DNA of 64,000 nucleotides from JABWAN01 sp041918175 (GTDB taxonomy: Bacteria > Zhuqueibacterota > Zhuqueibacteria > Zhuqueibacterales > Zhuqueibacteraceae). The stretch lies in the NCBI GenBank assembly GCA_041918175.1, contig JAYRWE010000115.1:23172-87171 (forward strand). The letters are read 5' to 3'. Shown here in pieces: positions 41,248-49,534 of the stretch. Each line of letters opens with the position of its first letter. The stretch's first letter is position 1. The notes under the pieces are model-generated. The model was not told where the DNA came from. It did no database searches and worked only from the letters and a program-made list of their open reading frames with translations. A program made the translations under genes and the position numbers.

Positions 41248-42483
41248 ATGCAATACTCTGAAAGTTTGCGCATCGGCCTCAAGAGCATTTGGGTGCATAA
41301 GCTGCGCTCGTTGCTCACCACGCTCGGCGTGATCTTCGGCGTGGCCGCGGTGATTTCCATGCTCTCCATCGGCGAGGGCGCGAAGCGCGCGGCTATCGAG
41401 CAGATCAAGCTACTGGGCACGAACAACATTCGAGTGAATTACCTGAAGCTCACCGGCGAGCAAGCCGAGGCCGCGGAAGCAAAGCTCTCGCGCGGCCTCA
41501 CGTATCGCGACGGGCAATTGTTGCGTGCGAATCTGCCCACGCTCAACGGCATCACGCCGCTGCGCTTTGTCGAAGTCGAAGCGCTCTTGCGCAACAAAGA
41601 ATCGACGGGCCGCGTGATCGGCACAGATCCTGCGTATGAATACGTCACGAATTTTCATCCGCAAGAAGGCCGCTTTCTTTCGCATTTGGACGTGGCCGGA
41701 GCCAAGCGCGTGTGCGTTATCGGCAGCGAAGTGCGCACGGAGTTGTTCGGCTATCGCAACCCCATCGGCCGCCGCATCAAAATTGGCGACACGTGGTTCA
41801 CGGTGATCGGCATCATGGAAACGAAGTCGATCAAAGACGGCAAAGCCTCGGTGATCAAGCTGCGCAATCTCAACAAGGATATTTACATTCCCATCACCAC
41901 CGCGCTGAAGCGCTTTACGGACGATGACCGCCCCGATGCCATCGAGGAAATTGCGCTGCAAGTCGGCTCCGAAGATCAGGTCGTGCCCACTGCGGAAGTC
42001 GTGAAGCGTTTGCTCAATCGCACGCACAACGGCGTGAATGATTATGAGATCATCATCCCCGCGGAATTGATCGCACAGAGCCAACGCACACAGCGCGTGT
42101 TCAACATCGTCATGGGCTCCATCGCCGCGATCTCGCTGCTCGTGGGCGGCATCGGCATTATGAACATCATGCTCGCGAGCGTGACCGAACGCACGAAAGA
42201 GATCGGCACGCGGCGCGCGCTCGGCGCAACCGAGAAAGACATCATGGGCCAGTTCTTGAACGAGACCGTGCTCGTGAGCGTGACGGGCGGCGTGATCGGC
42301 ATCATCGTCGGCGTGATCATGGCGAAGGCGATCAACGTGTTCGCAGGCTGGGACACAGTGATTTCGTTGTATAGCGTCGTGCTCTCGTTCGGCATTTCCG
42401 CGATGGTCGGCATCGTGTTCGGCCTTTATCCCGCACGCAAAGCCGCGAAGATGGATCCGATTACGGCGTTGCGGTTTGAATAA
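41248..42483 (+). CDS. MacB/FtsX-type ABC exporter permease
   Basis: 411 aa. TM1 near residues 20-42 (LRSLLTTLGVIFGVAAVISML), a large periplasmic MacB-type core domain (GEGAKRAAIEQIKLLGTNNI, VIGTDPAYEYVTNFHPQEGR, PIGRRIKIGDTWFTVIGIM), then the FtsX domain with three membrane spans: VMGSIAAISLLVGGIGIMNI with LASVTERTKEIGTRRALGAT, VLVSVTGGVIGIIVGVIMAK and FGISAMVGIVFGLYPARKAA. All are standard MacB hallmarks; ends RKAAKMDPITALRFE. Works with the ATPase at 40235, adaptor at 38897 and TolC at 37236. Confidence 0.94.
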   Translation: MQYSESLRIGLKSIWVHKLRSLLTTLGVIFGVAAVISMLSIGEGAKRAAIEQIKLLGTNNIRVNYLKLTGEQAEAAEAKLSRGLTYRDGQLLRANLPTLNGITPLRFVEVEALLRNKESTGRVIGTDPAYEYVTNFHPQEGRFLSHLDVAGAKRVCVIGSEVRTELFGYRNPIGRRIKIGDTWFTVIGIMETKSIKDGKASVIKLRNLNKDIYIPITTALKRFTDDDRPDAIEEIALQVGSEDQVVPTAEVVKRLLNRTHNGVNDYEIIIPAELIAQSQRTQRVFNIVMGSIAAISLLVGGIGIMNIMLASVTERTKEIGTRRALGATEKDIMGQFLNETVLVSVTGGVIGIIVGVIMAKAINVFAGWDTVISLYSVVLSFGISAMVGIVFGLYPARKAAKMDPITALRFE

Positions 42484-42523
42484 AGCGTCTGGGTGATTCT
42501 TAAAACAACGCGCTTTTCTTTTT

Positions 42524-42578
42524 AACCCACGGTTTGAACTTTTTTTGCCATAGCGGCGAAGAGTTCAAACCGTGGGTT
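42524..42578 (+). terminator. Perfect 17-bp hairpin after exporter permease
   Basis: AACCCACGGTTTGAACT and AGTTCAAACCGTGGGTT, 17 bp with no mismatch and a 21-nt loop, 41 bp after the permease stop. There is no downstream T-run on the plus strand, so an intrinsic terminator is possible but unproven. Confidence 0.5.
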
Positions 42579-42610
42579 GTCGCGTTTGGAGGGAAATGAA
42601 TCCCAAGCGC

Positions 42611-42674
42611 TCGTAGTGGCGCCTTCAGGCGTTATATGTCTGCTAGCTGAAAATGCCTAAAGGCATTACTACAA
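42611..42674. repeat. Family D paired-arm element
   Basis: CTCGTAGTGGCGCCTTCAGG and AATGCCTAAAGGCATTACTA around a short loop, ending 50 bp before the giant FN3 gene start. Confidence 0.8.
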
Positions 42675-42724
42675 ACTTCTTCAAACTTCTTCATCCATGC
42701 AGTATCAACCTCAGGAGGTGCGAA

Positions 42725-45700
42725 ATGCATCAACTTCGTGTAACGGAACAGGACGGGAAGCGAGTGTGGTTGCGGCGATTTCTTGTAATAACGTTGAGTC
42801 TAGTGAGTGCGTTCGGTGGGTTCATTGAGCCAGCGCAAGCGCAAACCTGCACTTCAACGCCGATCACCGCGGGCTATCGCGATTTTAACTTTGGCAACAC
42901 GGTTTATTTTCAACCCACCGCGGAAAAGCCGGAGCACAAACTGTGGTGGCATGACGGCTCATGGTGGGGCGTGCTCTGGTCCACCGGCTCGAATCGCTAT
43001 CGCATTCACAAATTCAATCTCGCTTCGCAATGCTGGACCGAGGTCGGGCCGGACGTGGATGATCGCTCGCAAACGTTGAGCGACGTTTTGTGGGACGGCA
43101 CGAAGTTGTACATCGCTTCGCACGTGATGGAGAGCACAAGCGCGACGGGCAACGGTCGTCTCTATCGCTATAGCTATGACACGGGCACGGACACCTACAC
43201 GCTCGACGCGGGCTTTCCCGTTGACGTGAATGGCGAGAAATCGGAAACGCTGACGATTGCGAAAGACACTGCGGGCAAACTGTGGGTGACGTGGGCTTCG
43301 AACACGGCGATCATGGTGAATCGCAGCACGACCGACGATCTCACGTGGGGCACGGCGTTTCAAGTTCCGGTGCAAGGCTCCAACGTGAATGCGGACGACA
43401 TCTCCGCCATCGTGGCGTTCGGCAATCGCATCGGCGTGTTGTGGAGCAATCAAAACGATGAGAAGATGTATTTCGCCACGCACGTTGACGGCGATGCGGA
43501 CCTGACATGGCAAGCGCGCGAGACTTCGTTGGAAGTCAGCAGCAAGCCCGTGGCCGACGATCACATCAACATCAAAATGACTTCGGACGACGGCGGCAAT
43601 GTGTATGTCGCCACGAAATCAAGTTCCGAAGTTTCGAGCGAGACGCTGATCTATTTGCTCAAACGCAACGGCAGCAACGGTGTTTGGTCCGCGCATGAGG
43701 TCGGCAAAGTTTCGGATGATCACACGCGTCCGATTCTCGCGGTGGACACGGAGAATCGCAACATCTATGTGTTCATGGCGCGCCTCACCGGCACGCCGCG
43801 CAGCATCTACATGAAAAGCTCGAACCTCGATAACATCTCTTTCCCGCTCGGCGTGGGCACGGAGTTTATTCGCAGCGAGACCGACGATCTCACGAACAAT
43901 CCCACGGGCACACGGCAGAACGTGAACAGTACGACCGGCGTTCTCGTGCTCGCCAGCGACGAAGGCACGAACAACTATCTCCACAACTATCTTTCGCTCG
44001 CGCCGGCAACGCCACCCGCAGCGCCGAGCGGTTTGAGCGCGACTGCAATCAGCGCGAGCCAAATCAATCTCGCGTGGACGGACAATTCCAACAATGAAAA
44101 CGGTTTTAAGATCGAACGCAAAACCGGCGCAGGCGGAACGTATGCCGAGGTCGGTTCTGTGGGCGCGGGTGTGACCTCGTTTTCGAACACGGGACTCGCG
44201 GCGAGCACGGAATATTTTTATCGCGTCTTCGCGCATAACGGCTCCGGCAATTCGACATATTCTAACGAAGCGAACGCGACCACGCAAAACCCGCCCACGC
44301 CGCCCGCGGCGCCAACGAGTTTGAGCGCGACCGCGATCAGCAACAGTCAAATCAATCTCACGTGGACCGACAACGCGAGCAACGAAGACGGTTTTAAGAT
44401 TGAACGCAAAACCGGAGCGGGCGGAACGTATGCCGAGGTCGGCTCTGTCGGCGCGAACGTGACTTCGTTTTCGAACACTGGCCTTGCCGCGAGCACGGAA
44501 TATTTTTATCGCGTCTATGCGCACAACACCGGCGGCAACTCCACGTTTTCAAATGAAGCTAACGCGACCACCACGGGCACGGTGACGATTCCCGCAGTGC
44601 CGACGAATCTGGTCGCGACCGCGGTGAGCAGCAGCCAAATAAATCTCACGTGGACGGACGCGTCGAGCAACGAAGACGGATTCAAAATCGAGCGCCGCAA
44701 TCCCGGCACAACGGTGTATGTGGAGATTGCCAGCGTCGGCCCGAACGTCACCTCGTTTGCCAACAGCGGGCTTGCGGCAAGCACCAAGTACGGCTATCGC
44801 ATTCGTTCCCATAACAGCGCGGGCAATTCGGCGTATTCGAATCTCGTGAGCGCGACCACGCTTGCGGGCACAACACCGCCGAGCGCGCCGAGCAATCTGG
44901 TTGCGACTGCCATCAGCAGCAGCCAAATCAATCTCACGTGGACGGATAATGCGAGCAATGAAGACGGTTTTAAAATTGAGCGCAAGACCGGCGCGGCGGG
45001 CACATATGCAGAGATCGGGGCCGTCGGTGCGAATGTGACTTCGTTTGCAAACACGGGCTTGGCCGCGAGCACGCAATATTTCTATCGCGTGTTGGCGCAC
45101 AATGCCGGCGGCAATTCCGTTTATTCCAATGAAGCGAATGCCACCACGCAAAGCCCGCCCACGCCGCCCAATGCGCCGACGAGTTTGAGCGCGACTGCGG
45201 TGAGCGCGAGCCAAATCAATCTTGCGTGGACGGACAATGCGAGCAATGAAGACGGTTTTAAGATTGAACGCAAAACCGGAGCGGGAGGAACGTATGCGGA
45301 AGTGGGCTCCGTCGGCGCGAATGTGACTTCGTTTTCGAACACGGGCCTCGCAGCGAGCACACAGTATTTCTATCGCGTCTTCGCGCACAATGCCGGCGGC
45401 AATTCTACGTATTCGAATGAAGCAAACGCGACGACCTCTGCGGCAAGCGGTTCCAATCTCGCGTTGAACAAACCCGCCACCGCGTTCAGCACGAGCGGCA
45501 CCAACGTTGCGAGCCGCGCGTTTGACGGCAGCACGAGCACTTATTGGCGCAGCGGCAGTTTGACCAGCAATCCCGTTAATTGGCTCCGTGTGGATTTGCA
45601 AACCGCGCAAACCGTGTCGCGCGTCGTGATCAAGTGGCGCAGCTCTTATTACGCGAAGAATTATCAAATTCAAATTTCGAACGACGACGTGAATTGGACC

Positions 45701-46153
45701 ACCGTGCTCACGGACAACGCGGGCAACGGCGGCACGGATGACGTTTCGTTTGCCGCGGTGAGTGCGCGTTATGTGCGGCTTTACATGACCACGGCGAACA
45801 ATTCGAGCTATCGTGTGAATGATATGGAGGTTTATTCCGGTTTGGCCAAAAACGTGGCGAGCGTGGAAGAAGAAAATGCGAGCGCGCCGCAAGCGTTTGC
45901 GCTCGCGCAGAATTATCCGAATCCGTTCAATCCGAGCACGAGCATTACGTTCGCCGTGCCTCATGCCGCGCACGTGACGCTCAAAATTTATAACGTGATT
46001 GGTGCGGAAGTCGCAGAGTTGGTGGAAGGCACATTGGAGGCGGGTTCGCACACCGTCACGTTTGACGCGCAGCATCTGCCGAGCGGCATTTATTATTACG
46101 TGCTCGCGAGCGAGGAAGCGCGGCTGGTGCGCAAGCTTTTGTTCGTGAAGTAA
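42725..46153 (+). CDS. Giant secreted protein: five FN3 domains, discoidin-like domain, T9SS tail
   Basis: 1142 aa from ATG 42725, preceded by a perfect AGGAGGTG. Signal peptide (residues 17-40: FLVITLSLVSAFGGF, cut near AQAQ). Residues 45-425 form a beta-propeller-like region rich in WGVLWSTGSNRYRIHKF-type repeats, with no assigned catalysis. Five tandem fibronectin type III domains follow (about 430-905), each beginning like APSGLSATAISASQINLAWT and ending YSNEANATT. Residues 912-1035 resemble an F5/8 type C (discoidin, carbohydrate-binding) domain: LALNKPATAFSTSGTNVASR, WLRVDLQTAQTVSRVVIKWR. The C-terminus has the type IX sorting domain: QNYPNPFNPSTSITFAVP, GSHTVTFDAQHLPSGIYYYV. Likely a cell-surface adhesin or polysaccharide-binding protein. 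Confidence 0.9.
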   Translation: MHQLRVTEQDGKRVWLRRFLVITLSLVSAFGGFIEPAQAQTCTSTPITAGYRDFNFGNTVYFQPTAEKPEHKLWWHDGSWWGVLWSTGSNRYRIHKFNLASQCWTEVGPDVDDRSQTLSDVLWDGTKLYIASHVMESTSATGNGRLYRYSYDTGTDTYTLDAGFPVDVNGEKSETLTIAKDTAGKLWVTWASNTAIMVNRSTTDDLTWGTAFQVPVQGSNVNADDISAIVAFGNRIGVLWSNQNDEKMYFATHVDGDADLTWQARETSLEVSSKPVADDHINIKMTSDDGGNVYVATKSSSEVSSETLIYLLKRNGSNGVWSAHEVGKVSDDHTRPILAVDTENRNIYVFMARLTGTPRSIYMKSSNLDNISFPLGVGTEFIRSETDDLTNNPTGTRQNVNSTTGVLVLASDEGTNNYLHNYLSLAPATPPAAPSGLSATAISASQINLAWTDNSNNENGFKIERKTGAGGTYAEVGSVGAGVTSFSNTGLAASTEYFYRVFAHNGSGNSTYSNEANATTQNPPTPPAAPTSLSATAISNSQINLTWTDNASNEDGFKIERKTGAGGTYAEVGSVGANVTSFSNTGLAASTEYFYRVYAHNTGGNSTFSNEANATTTGTVTIPAVPTNLVATAVSSSQINLTWTDASSNEDGFKIERRNPGTTVYVEIASVGPNVTSFANSGLAASTKYGYRIRSHNSAGNSAYSNLVSATTLAGTTPPSAPSNLVATAISSSQINLTWTDNASNEDGFKIERKTGAAGTYAEIGAVGANVTSFANTGLAASTQYFYRVLAHNAGGNSVYSNEANATTQSPPTPPNAPTSLSATAVSASQINLAWTDNASNEDGFKIERKTGAGGTYAEVGSVGANVTSFSNTGLAASTQYFYRVFAHNAGGNSTYSNEANATTSAASGSNLALNKPATAFSTSGTNVASRAFDGSTSTYWRSGSLTSNPVNWLRVDLQTAQTVSRVVIKWRSSYYAKNYQIQISNDDVNWTTVLTDNAGNGGTDDVSFAAVSARYVRLYMTTANNSSYRVNDMEVYSGLAKNVASVEEENASAPQAFALAQNYPNPFNPSTSITFAVPHAAHVTLKIYNVIGAEVAELVEGTLEAGSHTVTFDAQHLPSGIYYYVLASEEARLVRKLLFVK
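44011..45440. repeat. Tandem repeat encoding five FN3 domains
   Basis: Five in-frame units of about 280-291 bp. Units 1, 2, 4 and 5 share long near-identical DNA stretches such as GGTTTTAAGAT and ACGTATGC around the FKIERKTGAGGTYAE codons, whereas unit 3 (IERRNPGTTVYVEIASV) is more diverged. The pattern suggests repeated unequal crossing-over or gene conversion. Confidence 0.85.
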
Positions 46154-46161
46154 AGCTACAC

Positions 46162-46229
46162 GTTCGTAGTATCGCCTTTAGGCGTTGAACGATAATTAAC
46201 GGTAAACGCCTGAAGGCGTTACTACGAAC
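46162..46229. repeat. Family D paired-arm element between convergent genes
   Basis: TTCGTAGTATCGCCTTTAGG and AAACGCCTGAAGGCGTTACT, between the ends of two convergent genes, where it could serve as a bidirectional terminator hairpin. Confidence 0.85.
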
Positions 46230-46233
46230 GATC

Positions 46234-47700
46234 TTATCTCACATCATATTTTATGAACGCCGCGAACGCGCCTGCCAACGCGAGCATCGTATACACCGCG
46301 AGCAAGCCGAAATCTAAAACCGTCGGCGCGAACGCCTGCGCAAAAGCAACCTCCGGCGCAGTGAAGCGCGGCAGATCGGAAACCTCGAGCGCGCCGCCTT
46401 CGCGCCCCATGGAAATCTTCATGCCCGTATCGCTATCCCAACGCATTTGAATCCCGCCGTGGCCGCCGTCGGCTTGCTGCTTTTTTTCCACGGCTTCGTT
46501 GAATGCCGTGCGATAGACGAGCATCGCGTCTTCATAGCGCGTCTTTATCGCGATGTCCGTGCCCGCCAAATTCATTGCCGCAAGTTGATAGGCCGAAGCC
46601 GGCGAAAAGCGCGAGAGTGAAAACGCCAACCGCTCTTGGTTGATCTTGCGATTGCGCAGTTCTTCGCGCAGCTTGAGCGAAAACGCTTCGATATCTTTTT
46701 GCACGCCCTTGCGATATTTGTCTTCCTCTTCCATCCATTCCCATTCATGATCATCGCGATACGCCGTGCGCTCTTGCGGCGTCATGCCCTCGGTCACCGC
46801 CTCGCGTTTTTGCCAACGCTCTTGCATGCCTTTCGTCAACTCCTGCCATTTCTCTTTTTCAAAGCCGTCTTGCTGCGCTTCGATTTCCGCCACGCTCGGC
46901 ACAGGCACAAGTTGCCCTGCGGCCATCACCGCGCTGCGCGGAATGATCAACACAAAGAGCACCCACGCCACGAGCGCGACGAGAAACGAAATCGACGAGC
47001 GTTTCGTGAGCGCGGAAATGAGCAAGCCGAGCGCGACGAAGCACGTGAAGAAGAGCACTGAAATGCCGAGCAGCGTCGCCAGCTTTGTCCATTGCAACGC
47101 CGTGAGTTCGACTTGCAAGAACATCACGAGCAACACGCCGAGCAGGATGGGAATGAGCAATGGCACCACCAAGCCGAGCAATGCGCCGATAAATTTGCCG
47201 AGCAAGTATTGCGGCCGCGGAATTGCATTCGCAAAACTCAATTGCAATGTTCCGTTTTCGCGCTCGCCGTTGATCGCGTCATAGGTGAAAAGAATCGCAA
47301 AGAGCGAGAGCACGACTTGAAAGATGAAGGTAAGATCGATGAAGCGAAACACCGCGAAGATGGGATCGTCGGAATAAATGCTGTTGCGCAAGCGCACGCC
47401 TTCGAAACTGCTGATCGTTGAAAGCCGGCCCACGTCGTTGTGTACGCCGGAAACGAAAATCTGCATCGGATCGGGCTTGCGATACGCCGAGTTGGAAATG
47501 CCCATCCAGCCCGAGGCCTCACGCAATTGCTGCTCCGCAAGCTGCGTCGCGGTTTCATATTGCCGCGCCAACGCGCGATACTCCTGCACGCCGACGAACA
47601 CGCTGAGTATGATGAGCAGCGAGCACGCCGCAAACGTGACCACGAATTTCGGGCTGAGCAGAATGGCTTTGAGTTCTTTTTCAATGATCGTGCGCAGCAT
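46234..47700 (-). CDS. ABC-2-type permease (DUF3526-like), paralogue A
   Basis: 488 aa from ATG at 47700, with GGAGA 7 nt upstream. Begins MLRTIIEKELKAILLSPKFV, the typical N-terminus of COG1277-type ABC-2 permeases; TM1 near residues 17-40 (VTFAACSLLIILSVFVGVQ). Then comes a long extracytoplasmic loop, a TM block (IFQVVLSLFAILFTYDAING, LGLVVPLLIPILLGVLLVMF, ISFLVALVAWVLFVLIIPRS), a second large outside domain (about 270-445) and a last span LDFGLLAVYTMLALAGAFAA. The protein at 47992 is a paralogue with the same layout, so the pair probably forms a heterodimer for the ATPase at 51457. Substrate unknown. Confidence 0.88.
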   Translation of the reverse strand: MLRTIIEKELKAILLSPKFVVTFAACSLLIILSVFVGVQEYRALARQYETATQLAEQQLREASGWMGISNSAYRKPDPMQIFVSGVHNDVGRLSTISSFEGVRLRNSIYSDDPIFAVFRFIDLTFIFQVVLSLFAILFTYDAINGERENGTLQLSFANAIPRPQYLLGKFIGALLGLVVPLLIPILLGVLLVMFLQVELTALQWTKLATLLGISVLFFTCFVALGLLISALTKRSSISFLVALVAWVLFVLIIPRSAVMAAGQLVPVPSVAEIEAQQDGFEKEKWQELTKGMQERWQKREAVTEGMTPQERTAYRDDHEWEWMEEEDKYRKGVQKDIEAFSLKLREELRNRKINQERLAFSLSRFSPASAYQLAAMNLAGTDIAIKTRYEDAMLVYRTAFNEAVEKKQQADGGHGGIQMRWDSDTGMKISMGREGGALEVSDLPRFTAPEVAFAQAFAPTVLDFGLLAVYTMLALAGAFAAFIKYDVR

Positions 47701-47797
47701 GGTTGTCTCCAATCTTGACTTTGGCGAGTCAATGTTTATCTTTGCCGTGAATTGCTAAACTGAATGTCGCTTTTACTCGGAATGACGCGCATCCCAC

Positions 47798-47870
47798 TGT
47801 CATCCTGGATGGAACCTCCCTCGTGCTCGGCACTCTTTCCAATACGAGTGAAGATTCTTTCAGCATGACA
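47798..47870. repeat. Family A-like palindrome, diverged copy
   Basis: 73 bp from TGTCATCCTGGATGGAACCT to GATTCTTTCAGCATGACA; same length and TGTCAT...ATGACA ends as family A but with an interior (CCTCGTGCTCGG) shared with the element at 58662. Confidence 0.7.
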
Positions 47871-47877
47871 ACGCCCT

Positions 47878-47943
47878 GAAGTCGGACTTGCGCAAAACGA
47901 GCCGAGATCGATTCAACGACTTTCACGCGCAAGTCCGACTTCG
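47878..47943. repeat. Family F inverted repeat, copy 1
   Basis: GAAGTCGGACTTGCGC ... GCGCAAGTCCGACTTC, 16-bp perfect arms around 34 bp. It is located between two ABC permease genes; a second copy is at 56670-56733. Confidence 0.85.
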
Positions 47944-47991
47944 CCCATCACTTCTTTACTCCCTGCCCCATGCTCCTTGCCCCTTGCATTC

Positions 47992-49407
47992 TCACCTCAA
48001 ATCATACCGCAAAAACGCGACGAACGCGCCGGCGAAGAACAGCAGATTGAATCCCGCGAGCAAACCGAAATCGAATAACGACGCTTGCAGCACACGCGTG
48101 CGCTCTTGCTGATGATATGTGAATTCCGGCAATTCGAGCGGGTCAATCGCCTTCTTCTCTTTTTCATCGCCCGTGGTCACGCGCATCACAATAAATCCGC
48201 CGCCGAGATTCATGCCCGTTTTCTCTTTGATGAAACTCGCATAGGATTGCTGATACGCCGTGGCTTCATTCACAAAATGCTCTTTAAGATCAAGCCCCGT
48301 GCTCGCCAATGTGGTGGAAGCGAGCGAGAACACTGCGCTCGGCGAGACGCGCGCCAGACTGAACGCCACACGCTCTTGTACAAGTTGGCGATTGCGGCGC
48401 TCCTCATTCAAACGCGAAGTTAGCTCGCGCATTTTCTTGTCGCGCTCTTCCGCGTTCTTTTGCATGAACTCGTTGAACTCTTTCATCATGTCGCCAGGGT
48501 CAGTGCTCGCCGTCGGTTTAAACTCGCTCATGCGTTTGCGATCTTCCTCCCACAGTTGCGAGCGCAAACGGTTTTTCTGCGCCGCAAGTTGATCGACCGA
48601 AGGCACATCCACGGCGCGGCCTGCAATCAACACGGAGGCGCGCGGAATGATGAGCACCGTGAAGACCCACGTCACGAGTAACATGAGAAACGAATGCGAC
48701 GAGCGTTGCGTGAGCGCGGACATAAAAACCGAGAGCGTGAGAAACACGCCGAAGTACAACATGCCCGCAAGCACGACCAAGCCGAGCTTGATCCAGTCAT
48801 CGCTCAACATGGGCGCGCCCAGAAGTGGCAACAACAAACAGCCGAGTAGGATCGGAACGAGCAGCGGCACGGCCAGCGCGATGAATGAACCGAAAATTTT
48901 GCCGAGAATGAACGTGCCGCGCGGAAGATTGTTCGCGAATGACAAGCGCAGCGTGCCGCGCTCTTTCTCGCCGTTGATCGCATCATAAGCAAAGAGAATG
49001 GCGAAGAGCGAGAGCACGATTTGAAAGATGAAATCCAAATCCAAAAAGCGGAACACGGCGAAGATGGGATCCTCGTTGAAGCGGCTCTCTTGCGCGCTTA
49101 ATTCGCCTCGGCCTGCGACTTCAATCGTGCGGCCCACGTCGTTCGAAACGCCGGTGACGAGAATCGCGAGCGGTTGCGGCGGGAGAAAAATCCGATGATG
49201 GCGCACCATGAGCCAATCGGTTTGGCCTTCCATCTTGCGCAGATTCTCTTTCTTCGCAGCCTCGTATTGCGCGCGACTGATTTGATAATTCTTCGCGCCG
49301 ACATAAAACGTGAGCAGTATGAGCACTGCGGCCACGCCGAACGTCACTGCAAACTTGGTCGAGCCGATAATCTCGCGCAGCTCTTTTTCAACGATTAGCT
49401 TGAACAT
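47992..49407 (-). CDS. ABC-2-type permease (DUF3526-like), paralogue B
   Basis: 471 aa. Start MFKLIVEKELREIIGSTKFA with GAGGTC upstream. TM1 VTFGVAAVLILLTFYVG; then IFQIVLSLFAILFAYDAING, IALAVPLLVPILLGCLLLPL, LVVLAGMLYFGVFLTLSVFM, SFLMLLVTWVFTVLIIPRAS and a terminal SLFDFGLLAGFNLLFFAGAF. The outside domain (about 265-425) contains a coiled-coil stretch (MQKNAEERDKKMRELTSRLN). The shared motif NGEKERGTLRLSFANNLPRG with paralogue A (NGERENGTLQLSFANAIPRP) marks common ancestry. Lies between the S41 peptidase gene and paralogue A on the minus strand; likely co-transcribed with them. Confidence 0.88.
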   Translation of the reverse strand: MFKLIVEKELREIIGSTKFAVTFGVAAVLILLTFYVGAKNYQISRAQYEAAKKENLRKMEGQTDWLMVRHHRIFLPPQPLAILVTGVSNDVGRTIEVAGRGELSAQESRFNEDPIFAVFRFLDLDFIFQIVLSLFAILFAYDAINGEKERGTLRLSFANNLPRGTFILGKIFGSFIALAVPLLVPILLGCLLLPLLGAPMLSDDWIKLGLVVLAGMLYFGVFLTLSVFMSALTQRSSHSFLMLLVTWVFTVLIIPRASVLIAGRAVDVPSVDQLAAQKNRLRSQLWEEDRKRMSEFKPTASTDPGDMMKEFNEFMQKNAEERDKKMRELTSRLNEERRNRQLVQERVAFSLARVSPSAVFSLASTTLASTGLDLKEHFVNEATAYQQSYASFIKEKTGMNLGGGFIVMRVTTGDEKEKKAIDPLELPEFTYHQQERTRVLQASLFDFGLLAGFNLLFFAGAFVAFLRYDLR

Positions 49408-49444
49408 GATGACCTCATGAGGTTATACACTTGTCTAAAATCGT

Positions 49445-49517
49445 TGTCATTCAGGAGGAATCTTTTTACTCGCCGGAGATACTTCCGAGTGCTTAAAAAG
49501 ATTCCTTCTGAATGACA
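49445..49517. repeat. Family A palindromic element, copy 6
   Basis: TGTCATTCAGGAGGAATC...GATTCCTTCTGAATGACA, 73 bp, immediately downstream of the S41 peptidase gene and before permease B. Confidence 0.9.
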
Positions 49518-49534
49518 GCACGAGAGGTGGAGTC

